Part shown: positions 1-8,234 of the stretch, piece after piece
Layout: each line of letters begins with the position of its first letter
How positions within the stretch are numbered: the first letter of the stretch is position 1
Assembly: GCF_016865485.1 (NCBI RefSeq)
Contig: NZ_AP024452.1
Location: 1,262,501 to 1,326,500 of the forward strand
Direction of reading: 5' to 3'
DNA length: 64,000 bases
DNA from: Luteitalea sp. TBR-22
GTDB lineage: Bacteria; Acidobacteriota; Vicinamibacteria; Vicinamibacterales; Vicinamibacteraceae
Notes under the pieces: model-generated
The model's input: the letters and a program-made list of their open reading frames with translations, nothing else
What the model was told of the DNA's origin: nothing
Database searches by the model: none
Program-made: the position numbers and the translations under genes

Positions 1-318
1 CGGCTCACGCAGGCGGCCGTGTCGACGTCGGGCAACGTCGAGCAGCACCTCGACGTCGACGGGCGTCGCTACTCGCACGTGATCGATCCCGCGTCGCGCA
101 CGGGGTTGCTCGACGACATCACCGTGACCGTGGTGGCCCGGCACGGCGTGGACGCCGACGGGCTCGACACGGCCATGGGCATCCTCGGCGTCGAGCGCGG
201 CCTGGCGCTGGTGGAACGCGACCCCGACGCCGCGGCGCTCGTCGTCGTGCGCAAGGACGGTGTGGTCACCGCGAGGGCCTCGAGCCGCATGCGCACGCTC
301 GCCGCTGCGCAGGAGTAG
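1..318 (+). CDS. apbE: FAD:protein FMN transferase (ApbE), C-terminal part
   Basis: This is the 3' end of a gene that starts before the window; the frame is open from base 1. The visible residues carry the ApbE hallmarks: an STSGN turn, a 'R(Y)SHVIDP' motif and a 'DADGLDTAMGILG' stretch, whose aspartate and threonine help bind Mg2+ in the family. ApbE enzymes attach FMN covalently to a threonine of exported flavoproteins such as NqrB/C or RnfG subunits, using FAD as donor, usually at the outer face of the inner membrane. The target and any signal peptide lie outside the window. The next gene is convergent. Confidence 0.85.
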   Translation, partial: RLTQAAVSTSGNVEQHLDVDGRRYSHVIDPASRTGLLDDITVTVVARHGVDADGLDTAMGILGVERGLALVERDPDAAALVVVRKDGVVTARASSRMRTLAAAQE

Positions 319-360
319 CGAGCGGTCTTCGATCGCGCCGCTCCGGTCACGACAGCCGCC

Positions 361-1284
361 CTACCTCGGTGGTGCTCCCTCGCGCAGCCACGCGTCGAGT
401 TCCCCCCGCGTGGGCAGCGACGGCTGCGCGCCCGAGCGGGTGACGGCAATCGCACCAGCGGCGTTGCCGCGCCGCAGCGCCACCTCGTCGGAGGCGCCCT
501 CGGCCAGGGCGACGGCCAACGCGCCGACGAACGCGTCGCCAGCCGCCGTCGAGTCGACGACGTCCACCGGGTAAGCGCGCACCATCGACTCCGCGCCAGA
601 CGCACGCAGGAGGCGGGCGCCGGCTGCGCCCAGCGTCACGACGATCGAACGCGCCCCGCGCTGGCGCAGGTGGGCGGTCGCCTGCGCGAGATCGCTCGCC
701 TCTGGCCCCGCCAGCGAGAAGAGCTCGGTCTCGTTGACGACGAGGTAGTCGACCAGCGCCAGCAGCGCGTCGGGCACCGGCGATGCCGGAGCGGCGTTCA
801 GGACGACGATGGCGCCGGACTCGCTGGCCACCTGCGCGGCCAGCGTCACGGCCGTCACTGGCACCTCCAACTGCAGCAACAGCACCCGCGCGGCCGTGAG
901 CTGCGGCGCGGCGAGCATGATGTCGGCATCGGCAAGTGTCCCGTTGGCCCCGGGGACCACCACGATCGAGTTCTCGCCGCTGCCGTCAACCGTGATCAGC
1001 GCCACGCCCGACGCCAGGCCGCCGCGGACGTCGACCGCCGTGACGTCGATGCCCTCCTCGGCCAGCCCCTGCCTCAGCGCCGCGCCGAACGCGTCCTCGC
1101 CGACGCACCCGATCATGGCCACCTGCCCACCGAGCCGCTGCGCCGCGACCGCCTGGTTGGCGCCCTTGCCGCCGGGGATGGTGAGGAAGAGATCGCCGGT
1201 GATCGTCTCGCCGGGCCGTGCGAACCGTGGCGCGCGGACCACGAGGTCCATGTTCAGGCTGCCGACGACGGCGATGCGGGGCAT
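361..1284 (-). CDS. rbsK: Ribokinase (PfkB family)
   Basis: A 307-residue PfkB-family sugar kinase that would phosphorylate D-ribose to ribose 5-phosphate with ATP in the cytoplasm. It has the ribokinase N-terminus (VVGSLNMDLV), the first PfkB signature GGKGANQ at residues 38-44, and the C-terminal signature DSTAAGDAF, in which the aspartate is the catalytic base. Length is normal for RbsK. I chose the ATG at 1284 because the family pattern starts there, although the frame stays open further upstream. No ribose transporter or RbsR regulator lies beside it, so substrate specificity rests on motif similarity only. Confidence 0.87.
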   Translation of the reverse strand: MPRIAVVGSLNMDLVVRAPRFARPGETITGDLFLTIPGGKGANQAVAAQRLGGQVAMIGCVGEDAFGAALRQGLAEEGIDVTAVDVRGGLASGVALITVDGSGENSIVVVPGANGTLADADIMLAAPQLTAARVLLLQLEVPVTAVTLAAQVASESGAIVVLNAAPASPVPDALLALVDYLVVNETELFSLAGPEASDLAQATAHLRQRGARSIVVTLGAAGARLLRASGAESMVRAYPVDVVDSTAAGDAFVGALAVALAEGASDEVALRRGNAAGAIAVTRSGAQPSLPTRGELDAWLREGAPPR

Positions 1285-1345
1285 GGGGGGAGAGTATGGG
1301 AAAGGAAGGAAGGGTAGAAGAGCAGAAGGGGAGAAGGCAGAGCGG

Positions 1346-1389
1346 GAAGGGCGAAGGGGGGAAGGGCGAAGGAGGAAGGGGTGAAGGGG
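1346..1389. repeat. Heptamer tandem repeat, unit GAAGGGN
   Basis: Five clean 7-bp units (GAAGGGC, GAAGGGG, GAAGGGC, GAAGGAG, GAAGGGG), with one extra G after the second, sit in a longer purine-only tract that begins near 1297. The last units lie directly before the ATG at 1391, so a repeat unit probably serves as its Shine-Dalgarno sequence. Confidence 0.7.
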
Positions 1390-1390
1390 T

Positions 1391-2968
1391 ATGCTGCGCT
1401 TCTTCAGGGAGGCTGTGGTGGTTGGCAGGACTCTGCGGTTCGTGTGCCTGACGGGGGTGCTCGTGGCGGGCGTGGGGATTGTCGGGGTGCGCACGCAGCC
1501 GGCCACCACGCCGCTGCAGGCGAGGCCCGATCCGTACGTCGGGCGGCCGCGGGTGTTCGTGCTCACCGACATCGCCAACGAGCCCGACGACCAGATGTCG
1601 CTCGTCCGGCTGCTCGTGTACGCCGAGGGCTTCGACATCGAGGGCCTGGTGGCCACGACCTCCACGTGGATGCGCACCGGCACGCGCGTCGACGTGATCC
1701 GAGCCGTGCTCGACGCCTACGCCGAGGTGCAGCCACGGCTGGCGACCCACGCGTCCGGCTATCCGACCGCCGACGCGCTGCGGGCCGTGGTCGCGGCGGG
1801 GCAGGGCGGCTACGGGATGGCCGCGGTCGGCGACGGCCGCGCGACCGAGGGTTCGGCGCGCCTGCTCGCTGCGGCGCGCCGCGACGACCCGCGGCCGCTG
1901 TGGGTGCTCGCCTGGGGCGGCACCAACACCCTTGCGCAGGCACTTGGCGACGCACGGGCGACGCTGTCGACCGCTGAACTCGCCTCCGTCGTCGATCGGC
2001 TGCGCGTCTACGCCATCTCCGACCAGGACGACGCAGGGCCGTGGCTGCGTCGGGAGTTCCCCACGCTGCGGTACATCGCGTCGCCGTCGACGCAGGACGG
2101 GCAGGAGTACGCAGGCGCGACGTGGACCGGCATCAGCGGCGACCGCTTCTACCGCAACGCGCCCGGCGCCGACTTCACCACGTTCGCCGACGCGTGGGTC
2201 GACGCCAACATCCGCGCGCGCGGGCCGCTCGGGCGGCTCTACCCGTACCCGTGCTGCATCCACGAAGGTGACACGCCCTCTTTCCTCGGCCTCATCGACA
2301 ACGGCCTGGCCAGCGCGATGTCGCCGACGTTCGGCGGATGGGGCGGGCGCTACGTGTGGCGGCAGCCGCGCGGCGAGTCCCGCCCCTTCTGGACGCAGGG
2401 CGGCGACGCCTACCCGGGCAACGACGACTCGCGCGACACCGTCACCGGCGCTGGCGGGCTCGTGGTCACCTCCGACCAGGCGACCGTCTGGCGCTGGCGC
2501 GAGGCCTTCCAGCACGACTTCGCGGCGCGCATGGCGTGGACGGTGCTCCCGCGTGCCGAGGCCAACCACGCACCGGAGGTCGTCGTGCAGGGGCATGACG
2601 GCCGCGGGCCGGTGATGGTGAGCGCGACGGTCGGCACGCCCGTGCGGCTCGAGGCCAGGGGGAGCGATCCGGACGGCGACGCGCTCCGCTACCGCTGGTG
2701 GTACTACGCCGAGGCCGCCACGGGACTCCCGGGCATGCCGGTCGTACGCGAGCGCCGGCGGCCACCGGTGATGGCGCCGACCGGCGGCAGCCCGCCGGCC
2801 GCCCGCGGCGACCGCCCGGGGCCGCGCGTGACCCTGCAGGGCGACACCACCCCGGTGGTCACGATCACGCCGGTCGTCGCCGGCGTGGCCCACGTGATCC
2901 TCGAGGTCGTCGACGAGGGGCGCCCGTCGCTCACGCGGTATCGGCGGATCATCCTGGACGTGCGCTGA
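1391..2968 (+). CDS. DUF1593 (Sde182-like) secreted glycan-active protein
   Basis: A 525-residue exported protein with a hydrophobic signal segment at about residues 13-33. The N-terminal half has the DUF1593/Sde182 pattern: 'VFVLTDIANEPDDQMSLVRLL', a nucleoside-hydrolase-like fold whose aspartate cluster binds metal. It is followed by the conserved 'WVLAWGGTNTLAQAL' segment. From about residue 385 there is an Ig-like beta domain (VRLEARGSDPDGDALRYRW) matching the Sde182 C-terminal domain. Such proteins occur in polysaccharide-degrading bacteria, but the reaction is not firmly established. The start is preceded by a GAAGGGG tract. It stands alone between a convergent and a co-directional gene. 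Confidence 0.78.
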   Translation: MLRFFREAVVVGRTLRFVCLTGVLVAGVGIVGVRTQPATTPLQARPDPYVGRPRVFVLTDIANEPDDQMSLVRLLVYAEGFDIEGLVATTSTWMRTGTRVDVIRAVLDAYAEVQPRLATHASGYPTADALRAVVAAGQGGYGMAAVGDGRATEGSARLLAAARRDDPRPLWVLAWGGTNTLAQALGDARATLSTAELASVVDRLRVYAISDQDDAGPWLRREFPTLRYIASPSTQDGQEYAGATWTGISGDRFYRNAPGADFTTFADAWVDANIRARGPLGRLYPYPCCIHEGDTPSFLGLIDNGLASAMSPTFGGWGGRYVWRQPRGESRPFWTQGGDAYPGNDDSRDTVTGAGGLVVTSDQATVWRWREAFQHDFAARMAWTVLPRAEANHAPEVVVQGHDGRGPVMVSATVGTPVRLEARGSDPDGDALRYRWWYYAEAATGLPGMPVVRERRRPPVMAPTGGSPPAARGDRPGPRVTLQGDTTPVVTITPVVAGVAHVILEVVDEGRPSLTRYRRIILDVR

Positions 2969-3055
2969 GCGGGCCGCGACCGTCACCTCCGGGGTGAGCG
3001 CTGCATCCTTCGTGCGTGGGCCGCGCGTGGCGCGCGGCTCCGCCCGGAGGTCCCC

Positions 3056-3613
3056 ATGTCTCGTCGCACCCTGTCGCGCGTCCTGCAGGCGGCCGCGCTC
3101 GTCCTCGCCGTGACCACCGGTGTGGCCCGGGCCCAGGGCCCGCATGGGCCACATGGGCAGGGGATGCCGCCCGGCGGCGGCCGGGGCATGGGGCCCGGGA
3201 TGACGCACGACGCGGGTCACCAGGCCGACATGGAGGTGTTCCACCAACTCCTCGACAACGGCAACAAGGTGACGCGCACGGTCACGCCGCGGCCCGACGG
3301 CGTCGAGTCGGTCACCGAGTCGGACGACCCGGTCATCGCCAAAGCCATCCAGACGCATCTGGACGCGATGTCGGCGCGCGTGAAGGAGCAGCGGCCGATT
3401 CACCAGCGCGACCCGCTCTTCCGGGAGGTGTTCGCCAACGCCGACCGGATCGTGCTGCGCCACGAGATGACACCGAAGGGCGTCAGGGCGGTCGAGACGT
3501 CGACCGACCCATACGTCGTCAAGCTCATCCAGGCGCACGCGGAGGTCGTGACCGCATTCATCGCCAACGGTCGTGCCGAGGCGATGAAGGATCATCCCGT
3601 TCCCTCCCGGTGA
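3056..3613 (+). CDS. Secreted protein of unknown function
   Basis: I do not recognise this 185-residue protein. It has a signal peptide (residues 1-26, cleavage after VARAQ), then a Gly/His/Met-rich linker (about 27-55) that could bind a soft metal such as copper. Two similar repeats of about 55 residues follow, each running 'VT..P.GV..V.ES(T)D.P.V...IQ.H...V', so the C-terminal part looks like an internal duplication. The His/Met-rich linker hints at periplasmic metal binding, but no known metal-resistance gene is adjacent. The ATG follows a GGAGG-type ribosome site. Confidence 0.7.
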   Translation: MSRRTLSRVLQAAALVLAVTTGVARAQGPHGPHGQGMPPGGGRGMGPGMTHDAGHQADMEVFHQLLDNGNKVTRTVTPRPDGVESVTESDDPVIAKAIQTHLDAMSARVKEQRPIHQRDPLFREVFANADRIVLRHEMTPKGVRAVETSTDPYVVKLIQAHAEVVTAFIANGRAEAMKDHPVPSR

Positions 3614-3700
3614 GCCGATTTTCCAACCCGGCAGGGGGAGGCCCCGTCTACCGTAAGCCGCCGACGCACGGTGCGTCTGCGGGATCGGAGGTGCCGCCCC

Positions 3701-4684
3701 ATGCCCGTGTTCGCGTCCTTGCGCTCGTCCTTGCTGTTGGTCGCCGTCCTTGCCTCACCCGTGTCGGCGCAGGACCCGGTGGCGCCCTCGTTGCCCTCCG
3801 ATCCCGCGCAGGCGACGGTGTCGACGGCCGACGTCGGTCTCTTCTGGCGCGCCTGGGACGCGTGGGTGGCCGACGGGCAGCGCCCGGAGCGCCTCGCGCC
3901 GATCCTGCAGGCCGAGTACCTGGACAAGGGGTCGGCCGGCGTGCGCGACTTCACGCCCGACCGCATCATCAGCGCCGACGCCCTGGCGACGCGCATCCTG
4001 GAGGACCGGGCGTACTACGAGCGCGTGCGGCCGATCACCGAGCGCATCGCCTCGCGCCTGCCAGACCTGCAGGGCGTCTACCGCGCGTTCGAGCAGCGGT
4101 ATCCCGACGCGGTCTTCCCGACGCTCTACGTGGTGATCGGCAGGCGCAATTCCGGCGGCATGAGCTCGCCGCGGGCGCTGATTCTCGGCGCGGAGATGTT
4201 CGCAGGGCAGGGCGCGCGCCTCGACGAGGAGGACGTGCTGCCGATGGTCGCGCACGAACTCGTGCACTTCCAGCAGCGCACGTCGGCCGAGCGGGGCGGG
4301 GGCCTGCTCGGCGCGTCGCTGCGTGAAGGCGGCGCCGACTTCATCGCCGAGCAGATCGCCGGTCGCCACATCAACACCCGCGTGAAGGGCTACGGCGACT
4401 CGCACGAGCACGATCTGTGGCCGCGATTCCTCGCCGACCTGTCACGACCGGACGGGCACCGGCCGTGGCTGTACAACGGGCGTGACCCGAACCGGGTGGG
4501 ACTGCCCGACCTCGGGTACTACATGGGCTACAAGATTGCCCAGGCGTACTTCCAGCGTGCGGCCGATCGCGATGCCGCGTTCGCCACGCTCGTGCGCATG
4601 GAGGACCCGTCGGCCATCCTCCGCGACTCGCGTTATGGCGAACGGTTCGGCGCCACGACGCCCGCCCCGAGCCCGGAGCCCTGA
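3701..4684 (+). CDS. Putative secreted zinc metalloprotease (DUF2268-like)
   Basis: A 327-residue protein with a signal peptide (residues 1-22, ending PVSAQ) and a zincin motif HELVH at residues 185-189. A downstream 'EGGADFIAE' segment could supply the third zinc ligand, as in DUF2268-type predicted zinc proteases. The segment 'FPTLYVVIGRRNSGGM' before the motif also fits that group. It probably acts in the periplasm on peptides, but no substrate can be read from the sequence. The ATG at 3701 was chosen because GGATCGGAGG lies just upstream and the signal peptide starts there. It ends 9 bp before the next gene, so co-transcription is likely. Confidence 0.65.
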   Translation: MPVFASLRSSLLLVAVLASPVSAQDPVAPSLPSDPAQATVSTADVGLFWRAWDAWVADGQRPERLAPILQAEYLDKGSAGVRDFTPDRIISADALATRILEDRAYYERVRPITERIASRLPDLQGVYRAFEQRYPDAVFPTLYVVIGRRNSGGMSSPRALILGAEMFAGQGARLDEEDVLPMVAHELVHFQQRTSAERGGGLLGASLREGGADFIAEQIAGRHINTRVKGYGDSHEHDLWPRFLADLSRPDGHRPWLYNGRDPNRVGLPDLGYYMGYKIAQAYFQRAADRDAAFATLVRMEDPSAILRDSRYGERFGATTPAPSPEP

Positions 4685-4693
4685 CCCGCCGGC

Positions 4694-5833
4694 ATGCGTC
4701 ATGATTCACCAGCCATGAGTCATGACACCGCGGCGCGCTGGCGCGCCGCCATCATCGGCACCGGCCGCATCGCGTCACTGCTCGAGCGCGACCCGCTCAG
4801 GCCCCGGCCGCACACGCACGCGGGGTGGTACCGCGCCGATGCACGGACGACGCTGGTCGCCGGCGCGGACATCGATCCCGAGCGCCTGGCCGCGTTCGGC
4901 GACGACTGGGCCATCGACGCCGCGCACCTGCATCACGACTACCGCGAGCTGCTCCGGCGCGAGCGGCCCGACATCGTGTCGATCTGCGCGTACGCGGCCG
5001 ATCGCGTGACGATGTGCCGGGAGGCGGTCGCGGCTGGCGCACGCGGGCTGTGGATCGAGAAGGCTGCCGCCTGCTCGGTGGAGGACGCCGAGGCGCTGGC
5101 CGACCTTGTTGCCGCAGCAGGCGTCGCCGCGGTCGTCGACCATCCGCGTCGCCTCGAGTCGCGCTACCGCGCGGTCGGCGCCTGGCTGGCCTCCGGGGCG
5201 CTCGGGCGGCTCGAGACGGTGCACGTGCTGTTCAGCGGCCACGTCGTGCACACCGGCACCCACGCCTGGGATCTCCTGCTGGCGTGGTGCGGCCCGTGGG
5301 CACGTGTCGACGCCACGCTCGACACCCCGGCCCAGGAGGCGGTCGCGGCTGGCGACGCGCACGACCGCGACGAGGCCGACATCGCCCGGTACGCAGCGGC
5401 CCTGCGCGGCGGCATCGTCGACCGCGGTGGGCGGGCGCGCATCGTCTTCGCCAATGGCGTCGAGGCGTTCGTCACGGGAGGCGCCAAGGGCTACTTCGTG
5501 TTCCAGTGCGACGTGATCTGCTCGCGAGGCCGCATCCGCATCGGCAACGACGTGTGGGAGGTCCTCGCGCCGGCCGAGAGCCCGCGCTACAGCGGGTACC
5601 GCGAGCTCGCGCCGATCGATCCGACCATCGACCTGCCGCCGGCGCCGCCAGGGCCGGCAGCGGTCCTCGACGCGCTGCTGCTGGCGATGGCCGACGGCCG
5701 GGAACCGGAGCTGTCGGTGCGAGCGGCCGTCGATGCCCTGGCGCTCGGCATCGCCATCGTGCAGGCCGGCGTCACGGGACGGGCCGTGACGCCCGAGACG
5801 CTGGATCGGACGATGCGCATCGACTCGATCTAG
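4694..5833 (+). CDS. Gfo/Idh/MocA family oxidoreductase (cytoplasmic)
   Basis: A 379-residue NAD(P)-dependent oxidoreductase. The Rossmann motif is 'AAIIGTGRIAS' (about residues 18-28). The usual EKP motif, whose lysine is catalytic, reads 'WIEKAAACS': the lysine is kept and the proline replaced. A histidine follows in 'VVDHPRRLE'. The C-terminal half is the alpha/beta substrate domain. The family oxidises or epimerises sugars and inositols; the substrate here is unknown. There is no signal peptide, unlike the homologue at 14.1 kb. ATGs at 4694 and 4715 are both possible. The preceding protease gene is 9 bp away. Confidence 0.8.
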   Translation: MRHDSPAMSHDTAARWRAAIIGTGRIASLLERDPLRPRPHTHAGWYRADARTTLVAGADIDPERLAAFGDDWAIDAAHLHHDYRELLRRERPDIVSICAYAADRVTMCREAVAAGARGLWIEKAAACSVEDAEALADLVAAAGVAAVVDHPRRLESRYRAVGAWLASGALGRLETVHVLFSGHVVHTGTHAWDLLLAWCGPWARVDATLDTPAQEAVAAGDAHDRDEADIARYAAALRGGIVDRGGRARIVFANGVEAFVTGGAKGYFVFQCDVICSRGRIRIGNDVWEVLAPAESPRYSGYRELAPIDPTIDLPPAPPGPAAVLDALLLAMADGREPELSVRAAVDALALGIAIVQAGVTGRAVTPETLDRTMRIDSI

Positions 5834-5894
5834 CCATGGTGCGGGCGGATCGGGCGTCGGTGCCCGGGCCCTCGCGGACGCGGGCACCCCGGCA

Positions 5895-6329
5895 TCACTC
5901 GGAGCGCGTCGGCTCAGAGACGTCGCGCACGAGATCGCCGGTCAACTCCGCCGTGGTCGCGCGGGCCAGGTCGGCTTGCGACACGATGCCGCACACGCGC
6001 CCGCCCTCGTCGACGATGGGGAGGCGGCGCACCTGGTGCGCCTGCATCATCTCGACCGCATCGCTGACGCGTGCCTCGGCGGTAAGCGACAGGGCCGGGC
6101 TGGTCATGCAGTCGGCGGCGGTGGCCGCGCGTGCGTCGCGGCCCTCGGCCAGCACGCGCAGCACCATGTCGCGGTCGGTGACCACGCCGAGGAGCGTCCG
6201 CGTCGAGGCGTGCTCGACCACGGGAATCTCACCGCAGTCGTGCGTGCGCATGAGCCGGGCGATCTCCTCGATGGGGGTGTCGGGCGTGCAGGTGGCAGGG
6301 TCTGGCGTCATCAGGGTGGCGAGCTGCAT
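5895..6329 (-). CDS. Tandem CBS-domain protein
   Basis: A 144-residue cytoplasmic protein made almost entirely of two CBS domains. The first is around residues 5-60 (MTPDPATCTPDTPIEEIARL... GVVTDRDMV) and the second around 72-130 (MTSPALSLTAEARVSDAVEMM... RLPIVDEGGRVCGIVSQADLA). Stand-alone CBS pairs bind adenine nucleotides and modulate partner proteins; no partner is evident. It diverges from the gamma-glutamyltransferase gene across only 48 bp, so both promoters must share that space. Confidence 0.85.
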   Translation of the reverse strand: MQLATLMTPDPATCTPDTPIEEIARLMRTHDCGEIPVVEHASTRTLLGVVTDRDMVLRVLAEGRDARAATAADCMTSPALSLTAEARVSDAVEMMQAHQVRRLPIVDEGGRVCGIVSQADLARATTAELTGDLVRDVSEPTRSE

Positions 6330-6377
6330 GCCCTGTTCGATGCATGTCGCGTTCCCGAATGGATTACCCTCCCCTGC

Positions 6378-8150
6378 ATGACTCGACTGCTCGGCTGCCT
6401 GCTCCTGACGGGGAGCGTGATGCTGCTGGCCTGCGGGCGCGATCATCGCCCGACCGCAGTCCCGCAGGCCCCCGAGGCGGCCAGTGGTTGGACCGACAAG
6501 CCGGGCTGGTCGGCGTCGTCGTGGATGGTGGCCGCCGCCAACCCGCTCGCGGTCGATGCGGGGACCGAGATGCTCGAGGCCGGCGGGTCGGCGCTCGACG
6601 CGGCGATTGCCGTGCAGATGGTGCTCACCCTCGTCGAGCCGCAGTCGAGTGGCATCGGCGGTGGGGCGTTCCTCGTGTACTGGGACGGCGCCAGGGTGAC
6701 CGCCCTCGACGGCCGCGAGACCGCACCGGCCGCCGCATCGCCCGAGCTCTTCGTGCGCGACGGCGTGCCGATGCGCACCATCGACGCGATCGTCGGCGGA
6801 CGTTCCGTGGGCGCCCCAGGCGTCGTGCGCATGCTGGCGCTCGCGCACGCGCGACACGGGCGACTGCCATGGGCACGGCTCTTCGGGCCCGCGATCCGGC
6901 TCTGTGACGAGGGCTTCGCGATCAGCCCGCGCCTGGCCGGCCTCCTGTCGCGGGAGGCGCACCTGTCGAAGGACCCCGAGGCGCGCGCGTATTTCTACGA
7001 GCCCGACGGCCGACCGAAGGCGGCCGGCACCCGTCTGCGCAACCCGGCCCTGGCCGCCGTGCTCCGGTCGATTGCCGCCAACGGCCCGGATGCGTTCTAC
7101 ACGGGCGACATCGCGGCGGACATCGTCACGAAGGTACGCTCGCATCCCACCAACCCCGGCGTGCTGAGCGCCGCCGACCTGGCCGCGTACCAGCCGGTCG
7201 AGCGGGAGCCGCTCTGTTTCACGTACCGGACGTCGCGCATCTGCGGCTTCCCGCCGCCGGGCTCCGGCACCCTCGCGCTCGGCCAGATCTTCGGCATCCT
7301 CGAGTCGCACGACATGCGGGCGCTCGCTCCCAGCCGAGGCGCCGACGGCCGCTGGACGATGTCGGCAGAAGCCGTCCACCTGTACACGGAAGCTGCACGG
7401 TTGGCGTTCGCCGATCGCGAGGCGTACGTCGGTGATCCGGCGTTCGTGCCCGTACCGGTGTCGGCCCTGCTCGACCCGCAGTACCTCGAGGGCCGTCGCG
7501 CGGCGATCGGCGCGCGGTCGATGGGGCGCGCCACCGCCGGCGTACCGCCCGGCCTGACGAGGGCGGCCACCGCCGGGGTGCCGCTCGAACGCCCGTCCAC
7601 CTCGCACATCTCGATCGTGGACGGCTTCGGGCACGCGCTGGCCATGACCACCACCGTCGAGGACGGCTTCGGCTCCCGCCAGTTCGTGCGCGGCTTCATC
7701 CTCAACAACCAGCTGACCGACTTCTCGCTCGCGCCGACCGACGCCGCAGGCGCGCCGGTTGCCAACCGTGTCGAGGCGGGCAAGCGGCCGCGGTCGTCGA
7801 TGACGCCGCTGCTCGTCTTCGATCGTCGGAGCGGCGCGTTGCGCATGACCCTGGGGTCGCCGGGCGGGAGCGCGATCATCAACTACGTCGGCAAGGTCCT
7901 GCTCGCGACGCTCGACTGGGGGCTCGACGTGCAGCAGGCGATTGCGCTACCCAACGTGGGCAGCCGCAATGGTCCCACCGAACTCGAGGCCGGCCGGGTC
8001 GACCCGGCACTCGGCCCGGCGCTCGAGGCCCGCGGGCACGAGGTGCGCCTGCTCGACCAGACCTCCGGCCTGCAGGCGATCGAGCGGACCGCGACCGGCT
8101 GGTTCGGCGGCGCCGACCCGCGCCGCGAGGGGATCGCGCGGGGGAAGTGA
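6378..8150 (+). CDS. ggt: Gamma-glutamyltransferase, lipoprotein form
   Basis: A 590-residue glutathione hydrolase/gamma-glutamyltransferase of the Ntn-hydrolase superfamily. The N-terminus is a lipoprotein signal (lipobox LLAC, residues 16-19), so it is probably membrane-anchored in the periplasm. Family motifs include 'GGSALDAAIAVQMVLTLVEP', 'SSGIGGGAFLV' and 'DGRETAP'. Self-cleavage is expected before Thr408 in 'PSTSHISIVD', which would become the N-terminal nucleophile of the small subunit; the usual TTH is TSH here with the first Thr retained. 'GSPGGSAIINYV' near the C-terminus is also typical. The enzyme breaks gamma-glutamyl bonds of glutathione and related peptides. A heptamer array begins at its stop codon. 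Confidence 0.9.
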   Translation: MTRLLGCLLLTGSVMLLACGRDHRPTAVPQAPEAASGWTDKPGWSASSWMVAAANPLAVDAGTEMLEAGGSALDAAIAVQMVLTLVEPQSSGIGGGAFLVYWDGARVTALDGRETAPAAASPELFVRDGVPMRTIDAIVGGRSVGAPGVVRMLALAHARHGRLPWARLFGPAIRLCDEGFAISPRLAGLLSREAHLSKDPEARAYFYEPDGRPKAAGTRLRNPALAAVLRSIAANGPDAFYTGDIAADIVTKVRSHPTNPGVLSAADLAAYQPVEREPLCFTYRTSRICGFPPPGSGTLALGQIFGILESHDMRALAPSRGADGRWTMSAEAVHLYTEAARLAFADREAYVGDPAFVPVPVSALLDPQYLEGRRAAIGARSMGRATAGVPPGLTRAATAGVPLERPSTSHISIVDGFGHALAMTTTVEDGFGSRQFVRGFILNNQLTDFSLAPTDAAGAPVANRVEAGKRPRSSMTPLLVFDRRSGALRMTLGSPGGSAIINYVGKVLLATLDWGLDVQQAIALPNVGSRNGPTELEAGRVDPALGPALEARGHEVRLLDQTSGLQAIERTATGWFGGADPRREGIARGK

Positions 8151-8192
8151 CGGCTGATGACGTCTGACGCTTGACGTCTGACGTCTGACGGG
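8148..8192. repeat. Heptamer tandem repeat, unit TGACGTC
   Basis: Six 7-bp units (TGACGGC, then TGACGTC, TGACGCT, TGACGTC, TGACGTC, TGACGGG), with a 3-bp slip after the first. The first unit begins at the TGA stop codon of the ggt gene. The same unit type recurs after dnaX at 51084. Confidence 0.75.
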
Positions 8193-8234
8193 CGGGCAGC
8201 CTGTTGGCACCCCTGAGCCGTCAGCCCTGAACCT

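Noticed and set aside
986-3595. An 869-codon open frame on the minus strand
   Set aside because: It crosses the DUF1593 and secreted-protein genes on the other strand and ends inside the ribokinase gene in another frame.
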